Shown here piece by piece: positions 35,717 through 45,079 of a DNA stretch of 64,000 nucleotides; the first letter of the stretch is position 1; each line of letters starts with the position of its first letter. The notes below the pieces were generated by a model. That model was not told the origin of the DNA. It did no database searches and was given only the letters and a program-made list of their open reading frames with translations. Both the position numbers and the translations under genes were made by a program. This stretch comes from Pseudoalteromonas byunsanensis (lineage in GTDB: Bacteria; Pseudomonadota; Gammaproteobacteria; Enterobacterales; Alteromonadaceae): assembly GCF_001854475.1 (NCBI RefSeq), contig NZ_MNAN01000028.1:227640-291639 (forward strand). The letters run 5' to 3'.

Positions 35717-37513
35717 ATGAATCAGTTATCGCGTATAAGCATGTTGCTGTGCTTAATTATTATTCTGAATACATTAACAGGTTGTAAAAGCTCAGCTGTT
35801 GCTCCTGTGAGCAACGAAGAGCACGATGAGAAATTCACTTTACTCATACAGCAATACAAAAAAAGTAGTGATGCAGTAAGCTACAAAGAGTTGTTTAATG
35901 CTTACTTGTCTACGAGTTTTATCAATATGTCGGCTAAATTAGATGCTCAGTATTTACAGCAAATGGAGACCATTAGTTTAGACCCAACGCTTAAGTGCGA
36001 TGATTTCATCGATTGGCAACGGTATACCGTCAATAATTTTTTCTCGGTCAAACCGCATCTTTCAGCCGCATCCTGTTACGAATCAATTGGCGATTTAGAA
36101 CAAGCTCAATACCATGCTCAAACGGCAGAATTTCTGATAGAAGGAATTAAAAGTAGTGGTTCTGGAGAGCAATATTATACTTCTTATGAGGTGGTTCTAT
36201 GGGATGATGCATATGATTTCATAGAGTTGTCTGAATTTGAAGTTATTGATGTGTATGCAAAAGCAGGCGACCAATACCAAAGTGCTTATCTCATCTTTGT
36301 GGTCAATGACAGGTCAAGTGGTCAGCAGAGGGAAATAATTTTTGAAAATAATCGTGTTGTTCATAGGTTGCTAGATATACCTTATCCTTTTGCAGCACTT
36401 AACAATAGCATAGAAACAAAGCTAGTAGAGCCGCTTATAGAAATTTCATCGGCAATGAAAATGCTACAAGCAGGCACTTTTGCATCGCGCGGAGAATGGC
36501 ATAAGGCTGCTTCGCTCTTTAGCGAAGTTGCTAAACAGCAAAGTGCAGTAGCGAACTATAAGCTGAGCTTGTTATGTTTAAAAGGGGTGGCAGCAGATGT
36601 TATGACGCAAGAGTGTAGCCAATACGCGTTACAAAGTGCTGATATGGGTTACCTCAATGGTCATGCGTTGCTGTCTATTATGTACGACCATGGACTTAGT
36701 GTTAGCAAAAATGCCACGCTAGCTGATTGGCACCGACAAGCGGCAATACAAGGTAGTACAGCAGGGCAAGTTTGGTATGAACAAGCTAAGACAGTCAGAT
36801 TAATAGATGGACAGTTCACTAACTATTATCTGACTAAGGCCGCTTCTTTGGGGCATTTAGGGGCGCAGTATGAAATGCTAATCCAAGATACTCGCGATGA
36901 TGAAAATAAAATACCAAAAAGGCTGCAAGGTCTATTACCGCTAGCAGAGCAAGGTTATGTACAAGCTCAAATTATGCTAGGGAGAATGCTCGTCCAACAT
37001 GGTAGTCATGATTCTGAACAATTATTGCAGGCAAAATATTGGATTGATAAAGCCGCTGAATCTGGTGAATCGAGTGCGCACTACTTGAAAGGTCAAGCGA
37101 TGCAGTATGGCTACTTTTCAGAAAAAAACCTTACTGAAGCCTATAAGCACTACGAAAAGGCGGCATATCAGTTTCACCCATATGCACAATGGAAACTTGG
37201 CGAATACTATTTATCATCTAAGACACCGCTTATTGGGGTGGCTTGGAATGGTATGTGTGCGTTAGCTAAGATTGCTGGCTGTCAATATAGCTTAGGAATG
37301 TTCTACAAAAATAACCTTCTCGCTTACGAAAAAGCATATGCATACTTTAACTTGGCGGTACAACAGGCTCACGCTAAAAGTGAGTATGAATTGGCTTATA
37401 TGTATGAGCGAGGGCTGGGTGTAAAAATAGATATTAGCAAGGCAAGAGCGCTATATCAGCGCTCGTGTAAGCAAAATTATACAAAGGCATGCAAGGCACT
37501 GACTAACCTATAA
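35717..37513 (+). CDS. Sel1-repeat lipoprotein
   Basis: 598 aa. The signal peptide with lipobox is LCLIIILNTLTGC, so the protein is anchored by lipid from residue about 23. Residues about 250-598 hold Sel1-like tetratricopeptide repeats, for example ADMGYLNGHALLSIMYDHGL, AEQGYVQAQIMLGRMLVQHG, AAYQFHPYAQWKLGEYYLSS and AKSEYELAYMYERGLGVKID. The first 220 mature residues have no recognised fold. Sel1 proteins mediate protein-protein contacts; the partner is unknown. Monocistronic between the gap terminator and rnt. Confidence 0.85.
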   Translation: MNQLSRISMLLCLIIILNTLTGCKSSAVAPVSNEEHDEKFTLLIQQYKKSSDAVSYKELFNAYLSTSFINMSAKLDAQYLQQMETISLDPTLKCDDFIDWQRYTVNNFFSVKPHLSAASCYESIGDLEQAQYHAQTAEFLIEGIKSSGSGEQYYTSYEVVLWDDAYDFIELSEFEVIDVYAKAGDQYQSAYLIFVVNDRSSGQQREIIFENNRVVHRLLDIPYPFAALNNSIETKLVEPLIEISSAMKMLQAGTFASRGEWHKAASLFSEVAKQQSAVANYKLSLLCLKGVAADVMTQECSQYALQSADMGYLNGHALLSIMYDHGLSVSKNATLADWHRQAAIQGSTAGQVWYEQAKTVRLIDGQFTNYYLTKAASLGHLGAQYEMLIQDTRDDENKIPKRLQGLLPLAEQGYVQAQIMLGRMLVQHGSHDSEQLLQAKYWIDKAAESGESSAHYLKGQAMQYGYFSEKNLTEAYKHYEKAAYQFHPYAQWKLGEYYLSSKTPLIGVAWNGMCALAKIAGCQYSLGMFYKNNLLAYEKAYAYFNLAVQQAHAKSEYELAYMYERGLGVKIDISKARALYQRSCKQNYTKACKALTNL

Positions 37514-37544
37514 GTGCAATTATGCCTCGCTCACTACCGATAAC

Positions 37545-38231
37545 CTACAGTGAATTACCTGTTGTAGGTTCACTATCTGTTGTAGGTTCACTGTCTTCTA
37601 CCACTGGCAACGGCCAACCGCCTAGCTCTTGCCATCTATTCACAATATGACAAAACAGCTCCGCAGTGCGCTCTGTATCATATAAAGCTGAGTGTGCTTG
37701 AGCGTTGTCAAACTCAATACCTGCCGTGCGACAGGCTTTGGCAAGAACAGTTTGCCCCAGTGCTAAGCCAGCTAATGAGGTGGTATCAAAGCTAACGAAT
37801 GGATGAAAAGGTGTGCGTTTGATATTGTTACGCTCAATGGCAGCATTTAAAAAACCATGATCGAATGAGGCATTATGGGCGACCACAACTGAGCGCGAAC
37901 AGCCCGCTGCTTTTTGTGCTTTTCTTACCATTTTACAGATCTCTTTAATCGCATCTGCTTCTGGGACCGCACCACGTAGCGGTGAGAAAGGGTCTATTCC
38001 ATTAAACTCTATGGCAGATTGCTCAATGTTGGCACCTTCAAATGGTTCAACATGAAAGTGTAACGTTTGATCTAAACTAAGGATGCCTTTTTCGTCCATT
38101 TTTAAGGTCGTAACGGCGATTTCTAACAAGGCGTCAGTATCTTTATTAAAGCCTGCGGTTTCTACGTCGATAACTACAGGAAAGAAGCCACGAAAACGTT
38201 GTGAATATAGAGTTTGCTCTTGATCTGCCAT
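37545..38231 (-). CDS. rnt: Ribonuclease T
   Basis: 228 aa DEDD-family 3'-5' exoribonuclease that trims tRNA and other stable RNA 3' ends. Exonuclease motifs: [11 protein letters not shown] (ExoI), [11 protein letters not shown] (ExoII) and [16 protein letters not shown] (ExoIII with His). The start at 38231 ([19 protein letters not shown]) aligns with E. coli RNase T better than the longer frame to 38264. The C-terminus carries a duplicated DSEPTT from an 18-bp tandem repeat. It is divergent from motY, a pairing also found in Vibrio and Pseudomonas. Confidence 0.95.
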   Translation of the reverse strand: MADQEQTLYSQRFRGFFPVVIDVETAGFNKDTDALLEIAVTTLKMDEKGILSLDQTLHFHVEPFEGANIEQSAIEFNGIDPFSPLRGAVPEADAIKEICKMVRKAQKAAGCSRSVVVAHNASFDHGFLNAAIERNNIKRTPFHPFVSFDTTSLAGLALGQTVLAKACRTAGIEFDNAQAHSALYDTERTAELFCHIVNRWQELGGWPLPVVEDSEPTTDSEPTTGNSL

Positions 38232-38391
38232 AATCTTATTGGTTGCTAAATTTGAGCCGCCCATTATACAAGGTGCATCAAAATATGCGAATCAGAGTTT
38301 ATGAGTATGGTAGAGTTGTGGGCATAATTATTGCATTCTATGAGCGTAGTAGTGACGCCATAGCAATAAATTGGCAAAGCGGAGTAGAGCG

Positions 38392-39267
38392 GTGAGTATA
38401 CGGGTTAATATTTTTGGAGTTGGAGTACTGATGGTTGTGATGAGTCAGCCGCAGGCGGCAATGCGGCAATATAGCGCCGATGCTGACTCATCCCATTGGG
38501 CAGTTGATAAAAAAGCGCGACTCGAATGTAGTCTAAACCATGAAGTTCCCTATTATGGTGAGGCGGTTTTTAGTGTGACTGCGAGCAAAAATAAAGATCT
38601 GACCTTTAACCTCGATATGGTAGTGCGTCCTGAGACGTATGCATTTGCGGGCTTACAATCGGTTCCTCCTGTGTGGCGTGCTGGTGTGCCTGCCCGTGAT
38701 ATTGGCCAAATGCAGCTACTGAAAAAATTTGATGGTGAGCTAGATAATGTGTTGTCTTGGGAAATGCTCAGTGAATTAGAAAAAGGGTACTTTCCTACTT
38801 TTTATTATAAAGATTGGCAAAACAGTCAGGATCAGATCTCTGTCGCTTTATCATCAGTCAATTTTAAGCAGGCCTATTGGGCATTTTTGCAGTGTAGGGA
38901 CAATTTATTAGCTTATAGTTTTGAAGATATTTCATTTACAGTAATGAACTATAAGAAAAACTCAAGTGAACTGACAAAGTCTTCACGCAAGCGTTTGGAC
39001 ATGATAGGTGAGTACCTTAATAATGACCCGAACATCGAATCAATTTACATTTCTGCCTACACAGACAGTCACGGTGGACGCTGGCCTAACTTGGAACTTT
39101 CTCGTAGGCGCGCCGAGGCAATCAAAGAATACATTACCGCAAAAGGTGTTGCAGCGGAGCGTATCGTGACTGAAGGGTTGGGTGAAAAGCGTCATGTGGC
39201 ACCCAATGACAATGAAATTGGCCGTAATCGCAACCGCCGTGTGGTCATTCAAATCTCCCGACCTTAA
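38392..39267 (+). CDS. motY: MotY, flagellar sodium-motor T-ring protein
   Basis: 291 aa. The N-terminal part after the signal peptide (VNIFGVGVLMVVMSQPQAA) matches MotY_N (WAVDKKARLECSLNHEVPYY, VPPVWRAGVPARDIGQMQLL), and the C-terminal 110 residues are an OmpA-like peptidoglycan-binding domain (YISAYTDSHGGRWPNLELSR, GLGEKRHVAPNDNEIGRNRN). It anchors PomAB stators around polar, Na+-driven flagella. The start is the GTG at 38392, with GGAG 7 nt upstream; the TTG at 38371 lacks a site. Synteny with rnt supports the name. Confidence 0.92.
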   Translation: MSIRVNIFGVGVLMVVMSQPQAAMRQYSADADSSHWAVDKKARLECSLNHEVPYYGEAVFSVTASKNKDLTFNLDMVVRPETYAFAGLQSVPPVWRAGVPARDIGQMQLLKKFDGELDNVLSWEMLSELEKGYFPTFYYKDWQNSQDQISVALSSVNFKQAYWAFLQCRDNLLAYSFEDISFTVMNYKKNSSELTKSSRKRLDMIGEYLNNDPNIESIYISAYTDSHGGRWPNLELSRRRAEAIKEYITAKGVAAERIVTEGLGEKRHVAPNDNEIGRNRNRRVVIQISRP

Positions 39268-39291
39268 TGGTTTTGAGTAACATAGTTATAA

Positions 39292-39320
39292 AATAACGCC
39301 GCTGAAGAAGCGGCGTTATT
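39292..39320. terminator. Bidirectional terminator between motY and mnmC
   Basis: AATAACGCCGC and GCGGCGTTATT form an 11-bp stem with a 7-nt loop between the convergent genes. It is A/T-rich at both ends. Confidence 0.88.
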
Positions 39321-39332
39321 GATTTTAAGCGC

Positions 39333-41318
39333 TTAAACCTTATTACGAATGAGGTCTCGTACCATAAACCGGTTTGGGTGAATTGCTTGGTGAACACGCT
39401 CGCTATATGGACGAGGCTCGTTACATAAACTAGCCACTAAATGCTCGGTTGCCAGCGGGGCACTGCACAAGCCTCGCGCACCAAAGCCTGTGACAACATA
39501 AAGCCCTGCATATGGCTGTTGGGGAGCTGTAAAGCCATAGTGTTTACCTTTGCGCAGATTAGCAAAAGCTGCCATCAAGTCTTGATTGTCAGGCACTTGC
39601 CCTAGCATGGGGATATGATCTGCAAAACAGCAGCGAACAGCGGCTTTTGCACCGCTTATCTGGCCTAATGTAGAGGCAAAGTCACAATCACCATAGAATT
39701 TATTAAGCTGTGCACGGTTACTGTAATTGTCTTGTTCAGTCACATTGCGGCTTTTGCTGTCTTTTTCAAATGTTGCACCCATGCAATGAAGTCCTTCATT
39801 GGCGGGCGTAAAGTAGCCTTTGTGACATAGTACAGTTTGCAACTTTGTAGAGTGTTCGCTTGCTTGAACATGAGACACCTGACCGCGTACTCCTTGAATG
39901 GGAATGGCACTTGTTTGCTCAAATCTGTCACTGTGTTCACCACCACACACAAAAACATCGCTAAATGGACCGAATGACGCGCTGTGTGTATGCAACAACC
40001 AACCATTATCGGTTTTTTCAAGGCGTTCGATATCGGTGTTAAAGTGGGTTTGACAATATTCTTTTTGTTTCACTGCGTCATAGATGGCCTGTGTAAGCTG
40101 AGCAGGGTTAACCCACCCAGCTTGTTCGATAAAAAGTCCTGAATACGGCAGCGTTACCCCTGCGATGTTGCTTGCTTGCTCAGTGGTGACGCTGCGGATC
40201 AGTGCCTTGGGCCAGTTGTGTTTTTCTACAAGGTTTTGTTGCTGTGCTTGTTTTGCGTCACTGACGGCTTGTAGTAACACGCCACACCAGTTGTGGTCGT
40301 AATCAAAGCCTAAGTCTGAAATATGTTGATAGAAGCGTTTAGAATACAAAAAGCTATGAGCATAAAACTCACTAGGTGGTGTATTGTCAGCCTGTAGATT
40401 AGGGTAAATCGCACCTTGGCGGTTGTGAGACGCGCCCTTGGCCAATGCGTCATCCTGACAAAATAGTGTACTTTTGATATTTCGCTTACTTAGCTGGTAA
40501 GCAAGACAGGCGCTGGCGATACCGCCACCAATGATTGCGACCTGACTAAGTTGCGACGGGGTCGTCGCGTAATACTCAGGTGTGCTGGCGTAGTCATTGG
40601 CTTGGGCAAGTGTGCCGACGACCATTTCTCTTTTTCTACCATAACCTTTTACTTTTTTGCACTCAAAACCTGCTTGTTGCAGTCCTCGGCGCACAAAACC
40701 TGCTGCGGTAAAGGTTGCGAATGTGGCGTTGCTACGACTCAAGTTTGCCATTGCATCAAATAATGATTGTTGCCACATGTCAGGGTTCTTGCTCGGAGCA
40801 AAGCCATCTAGAAACCATGCATCAACAAGAGCGGTGTTTTGGCAACTTATTCCAGGAAGTGAATCATGGACATCTCCAAACCATAAATCGAGGGTAACAT
40901 TACCTTCATCAAATTCTAATCGGTGACAACCAGCCAACGCCATTGGATATTGAGCGCAAAGCTGTTTTGCATAGGCGCTTAAAGTTGGCCACGCGGCAAG
41001 CGCTTTGACAAGGTCTGCGTGATTTACTGGAAACTTTTCAAAGGAAATAAAATGCAATCGAGGCAATTCATGTTCACTTTGCAAAGCATTATATTGTTGC
41101 CAAGCATTGAGGAAATTTAAACCTGTACCAAAGCCTGTCTCGGCGATAACAAAGTGTTTTTGATCATGTTTGGTTAAGCGTTCGGCGATATGATTCTGGG
41201 TGAAAAACACATAATGTGACTCAGCGAGTCCGTCATCATTCGAAAAGTAAACATCGTCGAAGTTGTCGGCTACAGGTGTACCCATATCATTAAAGTGAAT
41301 TTTTGCGTTTTGGATCAT
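39333..41318 (-). CDS. mnmC: Bifunctional tRNA 5-methylaminomethyl-2-thiouridine synthase MnmC
   Basis: 661 aa two-domain enzyme that finishes mnm5(s2)U34 in tRNA. The N-terminal methyltransferase (MnmC2) spans about 1-240 (VIAETGFGTGLNFLNAWQQY, DAWFLDGFAPSKNPDMWQ). The C-terminal FAD oxidoreductase (MnmC1) begins near residue 260 at QVAIIGGGIASACLAYQLSK and ends with YVVTGFGARGLCSAPLATE. Length and domain order match the E. coli enzyme. Monocistronic; divergent from fabB as in many gammaproteobacteria. Confidence 0.96.
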   Translation of the reverse strand: MIQNAKIHFNDMGTPVADNFDDVYFSNDDGLAESHYVFFTQNHIAERLTKHDQKHFVIAETGFGTGLNFLNAWQQYNALQSEHELPRLHFISFEKFPVNHADLVKALAAWPTLSAYAKQLCAQYPMALAGCHRLEFDEGNVTLDLWFGDVHDSLPGISCQNTALVDAWFLDGFAPSKNPDMWQQSLFDAMANLSRSNATFATFTAAGFVRRGLQQAGFECKKVKGYGRKREMVVGTLAQANDYASTPEYYATTPSQLSQVAIIGGGIASACLAYQLSKRNIKSTLFCQDDALAKGASHNRQGAIYPNLQADNTPPSEFYAHSFLYSKRFYQHISDLGFDYDHNWCGVLLQAVSDAKQAQQQNLVEKHNWPKALIRSVTTEQASNIAGVTLPYSGLFIEQAGWVNPAQLTQAIYDAVKQKEYCQTHFNTDIERLEKTDNGWLLHTHSASFGPFSDVFVCGGEHSDRFEQTSAIPIQGVRGQVSHVQASEHSTKLQTVLCHKGYFTPANEGLHCMGATFEKDSKSRNVTEQDNYSNRAQLNKFYGDCDFASTLGQISGAKAAVRCCFADHIPMLGQVPDNQDLMAAFANLRKGKHYGFTAPQQPYAGLYVVTGFGARGLCSAPLATEHLVASLCNEPRPYSERVHQAIHPNRFMVRDLIRNKV

Positions 41319-41401
41319 AAAGCAACGAGATAATTAAAACTTTGCTATATTTTACGCGTTTTATCTTGCTACGTCCGTTGTAATTTGTGCTAATTTAATT
41401 C

Positions 41402-41419
41402 AGAGTACGTGTGTACGCT
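41402..41419. promoter_or_regulatory. FabR-like operator upstream of fabB
   Basis: On the minus strand this reads AGCGTACACACGTACTCT, close to the FabR box of the E. coli fabA/fabB promoters (AGCGTACA followed by an inverted half). It lies about 75 bp before the fabB start. No fabR gene is in the window, so the assignment rests on the match alone. Confidence 0.55.
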
Positions 41420-41493
41420 GGAAAGCTGACCACTTCGTTATTAATTTCAGCGTAGAATAACCACAATTAAGTAAAGACTAAGGGAATTTACCC

Positions 41494-42708
41494 ATGAGAA
41501 GAGCCGTAATTACGGGGATCGGTGTTGTTTCTAGCATCGGCAACAACAAGCAAGAAGTATTGGAATCTTTGAAGGCAGGCAAAAGCGGCATTGCATTCAA
41601 CCAAGAGTTTGCTGACTATAAATTACGTAGTAACGTTTCTGGAAACATTGATATCGATGTGAAACAATTTGTTGATCGTAAGGCACATCGTTTTATGGGC
41701 GATGCGGCGGCATACTCATATATTTCAATGGCTCAGGCGATTGAAGATTCCGGTTTGACGCAAGAACAGGTGTCAAATGAGCGCACTGGTTTGATTGTTG
41801 GTTCAGGTGGCGGTTCATCAAAATATCAGGTAGAAGCGGCAGACATCTTGCGTGAGAAGGGTGTAAAACGCGTTGGGCCATATATGGTACCTCGTACTAT
41901 GGCAAGTACAGCATCAGCGTGTTTAGCAACACCGTTCAAAATCAAAGGTGTTAACTATTCTATTAGCTCTGCATGTGCAACATCTGCACATTGTATCGGG
42001 AACGCGGTTGAACAGATTCAACTTGGTAAGCAAGATGTGATCTTCGCCGGTGGTGGTGAAGAACTGCACTGGACTCTAGCAATGGAGTTTGATGCTATGG
42101 GCGCGTTATCAAGCAAGTATAACGATACACCGGAAAAGGCATCTCGTACATACGACGCTAATCGCGATGGCTTTGTTATCTCTGGCGGAGGTGGCATTGT
42201 GGTAGTTGAAGAGCTTGAGCATGCTTTGGCTCGTGGCGCACATATTTATGCTGAAATAGTCGGTTATGGTGCCACTTCTGATGGCTACGATATGGTTGCG
42301 CCATCTGGTGAGGGCGCAGTACGTTGTATGAAGCAAGCATTGGCAGGTGTTGAAGGGCCAGTGGATTACTTAAATACACACGGAACGTCTACTCCAGTAG
42401 GTGATGTAAAAGAGCTTGGCGCGATCCAAGAACTATTTGGCGACAAGTCACCTGCAATCAGCGCAACGAAAGCAATGACCGGTCATGCATTGGGCGCTGC
42501 GGGTGTACATGAAGCGATTTTCTCATTACTAATGTTAGAAAATAACTTTGTGGCGCCGTCAATTAATATTGAAGAGCTGGACGAGCAAGCGAAAGGCTTG
42601 GATATCGTGACTGAGCGTCGTGATGTTGAATTGAACACTGTGATGTCAAACAGCTTTGGGTTTGGTGGCACAAACGCGACGCTTGTAATGCAAAAATATA
42701 AAGGCTAA
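41494..42708 (+). CDS. fabB: 3-oxoacyl-[acyl-carrier-protein] synthase I
   Basis: 404 aa condensing enzyme that elongates acyl-ACPs and is needed for unsaturated fatty acids. The catalytic Cys lies in [15 protein letters not shown], and the two His in [11 protein letters not shown] and [11 protein letters not shown], giving the Cys-His-His triad. The C-terminal [15 protein letters not shown] is standard. KAS I rather than FabF is favoured by overall similarity ([16 protein letters not shown]). AGGGAA precedes the ATG. A FabR-like site lies upstream and a terminator downstream. Confidence 0.95.
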   Translation: MRRAVITGIGVVSSIGNNKQEVLESLKAGKSGIAFNQEFADYKLRSNVSGNIDIDVKQFVDRKAHRFMGDAAAYSYISMAQAIEDSGLTQEQVSNERTGLIVGSGGGSSKYQVEAADILREKGVKRVGPYMVPRTMASTASACLATPFKIKGVNYSISSACATSAHCIGNAVEQIQLGKQDVIFAGGGEELHWTLAMEFDAMGALSSKYNDTPEKASRTYDANRDGFVISGGGGIVVVEELEHALARGAHIYAEIVGYGATSDGYDMVAPSGEGAVRCMKQALAGVEGPVDYLNTHGTSTPVGDVKELGAIQELFGDKSPAISATKAMTGHALGAAGVHEAIFSLLMLENNFVAPSINIEELDEQAKGLDIVTERRDVELNTVMSNSFGFGGTNATLVMQKYKG

Positions 42709-42727
42709 GTCTGAGTGCTTGGTCTTG

Positions 42728-42752
42728 AAGCCTCGCTTTTGCGGGGCTTTTT
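42728..42752 (+). terminator. fabB terminator
   Basis: AAGCCTCGC pairs with GCGGGGCTT (one G-T wobble) around a 4-nt T loop, then a T-run, 20 bp after the fabB stop. Confidence 0.88.
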
Positions 42753-42783
42753 ATTGCCTGTCAGGAGACATGTTATAAATAAG

Positions 42784-42807
42784 AAAGCCTCTAAACAGAG
42801 GCTTTTA
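42784..42807 (-). terminator. smpB terminator
   Basis: AAAGCCTCT and AGAGGCTTT form a 9-bp stem with loop AAAC, directly after the smpB stop on the minus strand. It can also back up the fabB terminator on the plus strand. Confidence 0.85.
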
Positions 42808-42810
42808 TAT

Positions 42811-43293
42811 TTATCTGGCTTTGTGTTTCATTAATCGTTCTTTCTCACGAGACCAGTCTTTCTCTTTGGTATCAGCACGTTTATCATGCATCTTCTTACC
42901 TTTGGCCAGATGAAACTCTAATTTGACCCAGCACTTTTTCCAGTACATTGCTGTGGCGATAAGAGAGTAACCCTCACGCTCAGTAGCACCAACGAGTCTG
43001 TCAATTTCACGTTTGTTAAGAAGTAATTTTCGATATCGCATTGGATCGCAAATTACATGTGTAGAAGCACTATTTAGCGGTTGAATCTGACTGCCTAATA
43101 AAAATGCTTCACCATCTTTGAGATGAATATAAGTGTCGGAAATATTGACCTTACCAGCTCGGATGCTTTTCACTTCCCAGCCTTGTAGTTCAATACCCGC
43201 TTCGAATTTATCGTTTAAAAAATACTCATGACGCGCTTTTTTGTTTAACGCGATAGTATTGCTTGTTGATTTAGATGATTTTTTCTTTGCCAT
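42811..43293 (-). CDS. smpB: SsrA-binding protein SmpB
   Basis: 160 aa, the usual size. It binds the tRNA-like domain of tmRNA and positions it on stalled ribosomes. Typical segments are [60 protein letters not shown] and the basic C-terminal tail [20 protein letters not shown], which inserts into the mRNA channel. Divergent from ratA, a conserved arrangement. Its partner RNA is at 29489-29845. Confidence 0.97.
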   Translation of the reverse strand: MAKKKSSKSTSNTIALNKKARHEYFLNDKFEAGIELQGWEVKSIRAGKVNISDTYIHLKDGEAFLLGSQIQPLNSASTHVICDPMRYRKLLLNKREIDRLVGATEREGYSLIATAMYWKKCWVKLEFHLAKGKKMHDKRADTKEKDWSREKERLMKHKAR

Positions 43294-43433
43294 AATGGCC
43301 TAGTTTACCTAGAAAAGAGAATAGAAAACAGCGCTTTTTTTATTTTGCCGTTTATTTTCCCTTAGCGGGGGGTCACATACAAGATAAATCTTAAAAAGCT
43401 TGCTAAAATCGGCGCAAATGAATTGGAGTACCT

Positions 43434-43868
43434 ATGCCACAAATAGAAAAAACCGCGTTGGTGATGTATAGCACCCAAGAAATGTTTGATTTAGTCAATG
43501 ATGTTGATGCTTATCCCGCTTTTTTACCCAATTGCTCTGATGCAAAAATACTACAAGCAAATGAACAGAGTATGACGGCAAGCTTAGAGATATCTAAAGC
43601 GGGGCTGAAAAAATGGTTTACCACAAAAAATAGTTTTGATGGAATGACTGTACATATGCAGTTGGTTGAGGGTCCGTTTAAATCATTACACGGACACTGG
43701 CAATTTACGGAGCTGGACGACCAAGCTTGTAAGGTAAGTTTAAAGCTTGAGTTTGAGTTTGCTAACAAACTGATTGAAATGGCGTTTGGCAAGGTATTTA
43801 ACGAAGTAGCAAAGAGCATGGTTGCAGCATTCACGCAACGCGCTAAAACGGTATATGGGGCCAGATAA
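43434..43868 (+). CDS. ratA: RatA-family START-domain protein
   Basis: 144 aa. Matches RatA/YfjG and Coq10-type START-domain proteins: MPQIEKTALVMYSTQEMFDL, VNDVDAYPAFLPNCSDAKIL, VEGPFKSLHGHWQFTEL. In E. coli RatA was reported as a toxin blocking 70S assembly, while homology to Coq10 points to ubiquinone binding; sequence alone cannot choose. The stop overlaps the rnfH start by one base, so the two are translationally coupled, as in other gammaproteobacteria. Confidence 0.93.
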   Translation: MPQIEKTALVMYSTQEMFDLVNDVDAYPAFLPNCSDAKILQANEQSMTASLEISKAGLKKWFTTKNSFDGMTVHMQLVEGPFKSLHGHWQFTELDDQACKVSLKLEFEFANKLIEMAFGKVFNEVAKSMVAAFTQRAKTVYGAR

Positions 43869-44188
43869 TGATTAAAGTTGAAGTGGTATTTGCCATTCCA
43901 CACAAAGCAACTTGTATAGAAGTAGATGTGGCTGAAGGCACTTCTGCTGAGCAGGTTGTGATGCAATCAGGTATTTTAGATAAGTGCCCAGAAATCGATG
44001 CTACTAATCTAACTCTAGGTATTTGGAATCGAACCGTAAAAAACCATCAAGTGGTAAAAGAAGGTGATCGCATAGAAATTTACCGCCCCTTGATAGCCGA
44101 TCCGAAGGACGCAAGACGCCGCAGAGCTGAAAAGGCTAAAGAAGAAGGACGTGCGAATAAGATAACAGGTGGACGTCCGTTAAGTTAG
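43868..44188 (+). CDS. rnfH: RnfH family ubiquitin-fold protein
   Basis: 106 aa beta-grasp protein: IKVEVVFAIPHKATCIEVDV, LTLGIWNRTVKNHQVVKEGD, RIEIYRPLIADPKDARRRRA. It is paired with ratA as usual. The basic C-terminus (RRRRAEKAKEEGRANK) is standard. Biochemical role is unsettled. A bidirectional terminator separates it from bamE. Confidence 0.95.
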   Translation: MIKVEVVFAIPHKATCIEVDVAEGTSAEQVVMQSGILDKCPEIDATNLTLGIWNRTVKNHQVVKEGDRIEIYRPLIADPKDARRRRAEKAKEEGRANKITGGRPLS

Positions 44189-44235
44189 CTCACATTGTTA
44201 ACGTTGAGTAGGTAAGCATTACCTATAGGGCATTA

Positions 44236-44259
44236 AAAAAGGGCGAAACCGCCCTTTTT
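44236..44259. terminator. Bidirectional terminator between rnfH and bamE
   Basis: AAAAAGGGCG and CGCCCTTTTT form a 10-bp stem with loop AAAC; A- and T-runs on either side serve both convergent genes. Confidence 0.93.
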
Positions 44260-44276
44260 AGCTGATCAGCATATGT

Positions 44277-44636
44277 TTACTGATCCAGTGGAATATTGAA
44301 CGATTCTGGTTCGTCAAAATCACCCGTTATTTTTGTTAGCTTATCGCCATCGAAATGAACTGTAAGCGATTTACGTTGTTCCGATTCACGGTCAATATTA
44401 AATACATAAGCATAATGCCACTTTTGGTTGTTAAAAGCGTCTTTAGCGATAGGGCTACCGAGGACGAACAACACTTGCTCGCGAGTCATATTGACACGTA
44501 GTTTATCTACATCTGACTGCTCTAAAAAGTTACCTTGTGGCACATTGATGCGGTATACCCAACTTGAGCAACCAGATAACATCACAGTAATTACAACAGC
44601 ACTGAGCCATACAGAAAGGGATTTATTAGACAGCAT
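44277..44636 (-). CDS. bamE: Outer membrane assembly lipoprotein BamE
   Basis: 119 aa lipoprotein of the BAM complex, which folds outer-membrane barrels. The lipobox is VMLSGCSSWVYRINV, followed by VPQGNFLEQSDVDKLRVNMT and REQVLFVLGSPIAKDAFNNQ, then WHYAYVF, all SmpA/OmlA family hallmarks. Position next to rnfH/ratA/smpB is conserved. Confidence 0.96.
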   Translation of the reverse strand: MLSNKSLSVWLSAVVITVMLSGCSSWVYRINVPQGNFLEQSDVDKLRVNMTREQVLFVLGSPIAKDAFNNQKWHYAYVFNIDRESEQRKSLTVHFDGDKLTKITGDFDEPESFNIPLDQ

Positions 44637-44758
44637 GTATTTGTGTATCCTTATTTTGTGTTATTTGCATGATACTGATTAAGCGCAGAAGGTAAAGCTT
44701 CTTGTGGAACTTCGACCATGCATGCAGGAAAAAGTTTCTCTATAGTAGGTATTTTGAC

Positions 44759-45079
44759 ATGGTGACAGAACCAAAAAACACCAGAAAATGGTTTGTTTAT
44801 ATTGTAGAAACAAAGTTTGGTCACTGGTATACGGGAATAACCACGGATGTCGCGAAGCGATTAGAGGCACATAGTTCAGGTACTGGTGCTAAAAACTTAA
44901 AAGGAAAGGGACCATTAACATTGATATTTAGTCATCCAGTGGGTGACAAAAGTGAAGCCAGTAAATTAGAGTGGCAAATAAAAAAGCTATCAAAGACACA
45001 AAAAATTCAGCTGGTGCAATCTAAAGGGCAATCAAGTAACGCGACCATAAAATCACTAATGAAATTGACTACGTGTTGA
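44759..45079 (+). CDS. GIY-YIG nuclease-domain protein (YhbQ-like)
   Basis: 106 aa. The GIY-YIG core is seen as WFVYIVETKFGHWYTGITTD (VYI...YTG), followed by VAKRLEAHSSGTGAKNLKGK with the conserved Arg and His, and SEASKLEWQIKKLSKTQK with the Glu. The ATG at 44759 has AGGT upstream; the longer frame to 44702 looks non-coding. Small stand-alone UPF0213/YhbQ proteins of this kind are thought to act in DNA repair. Its 3' end overlaps the convergent M28 peptidase gene by about 70 bp. Confidence 0.85.
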   Translation: MVTEPKNTRKWFVYIVETKFGHWYTGITTDVAKRLEAHSSGTGAKNLKGKGPLTLIFSHPVGDKSEASKLEWQIKKLSKTQKIQLVQSKGQSSNATIKSLMKLTTC

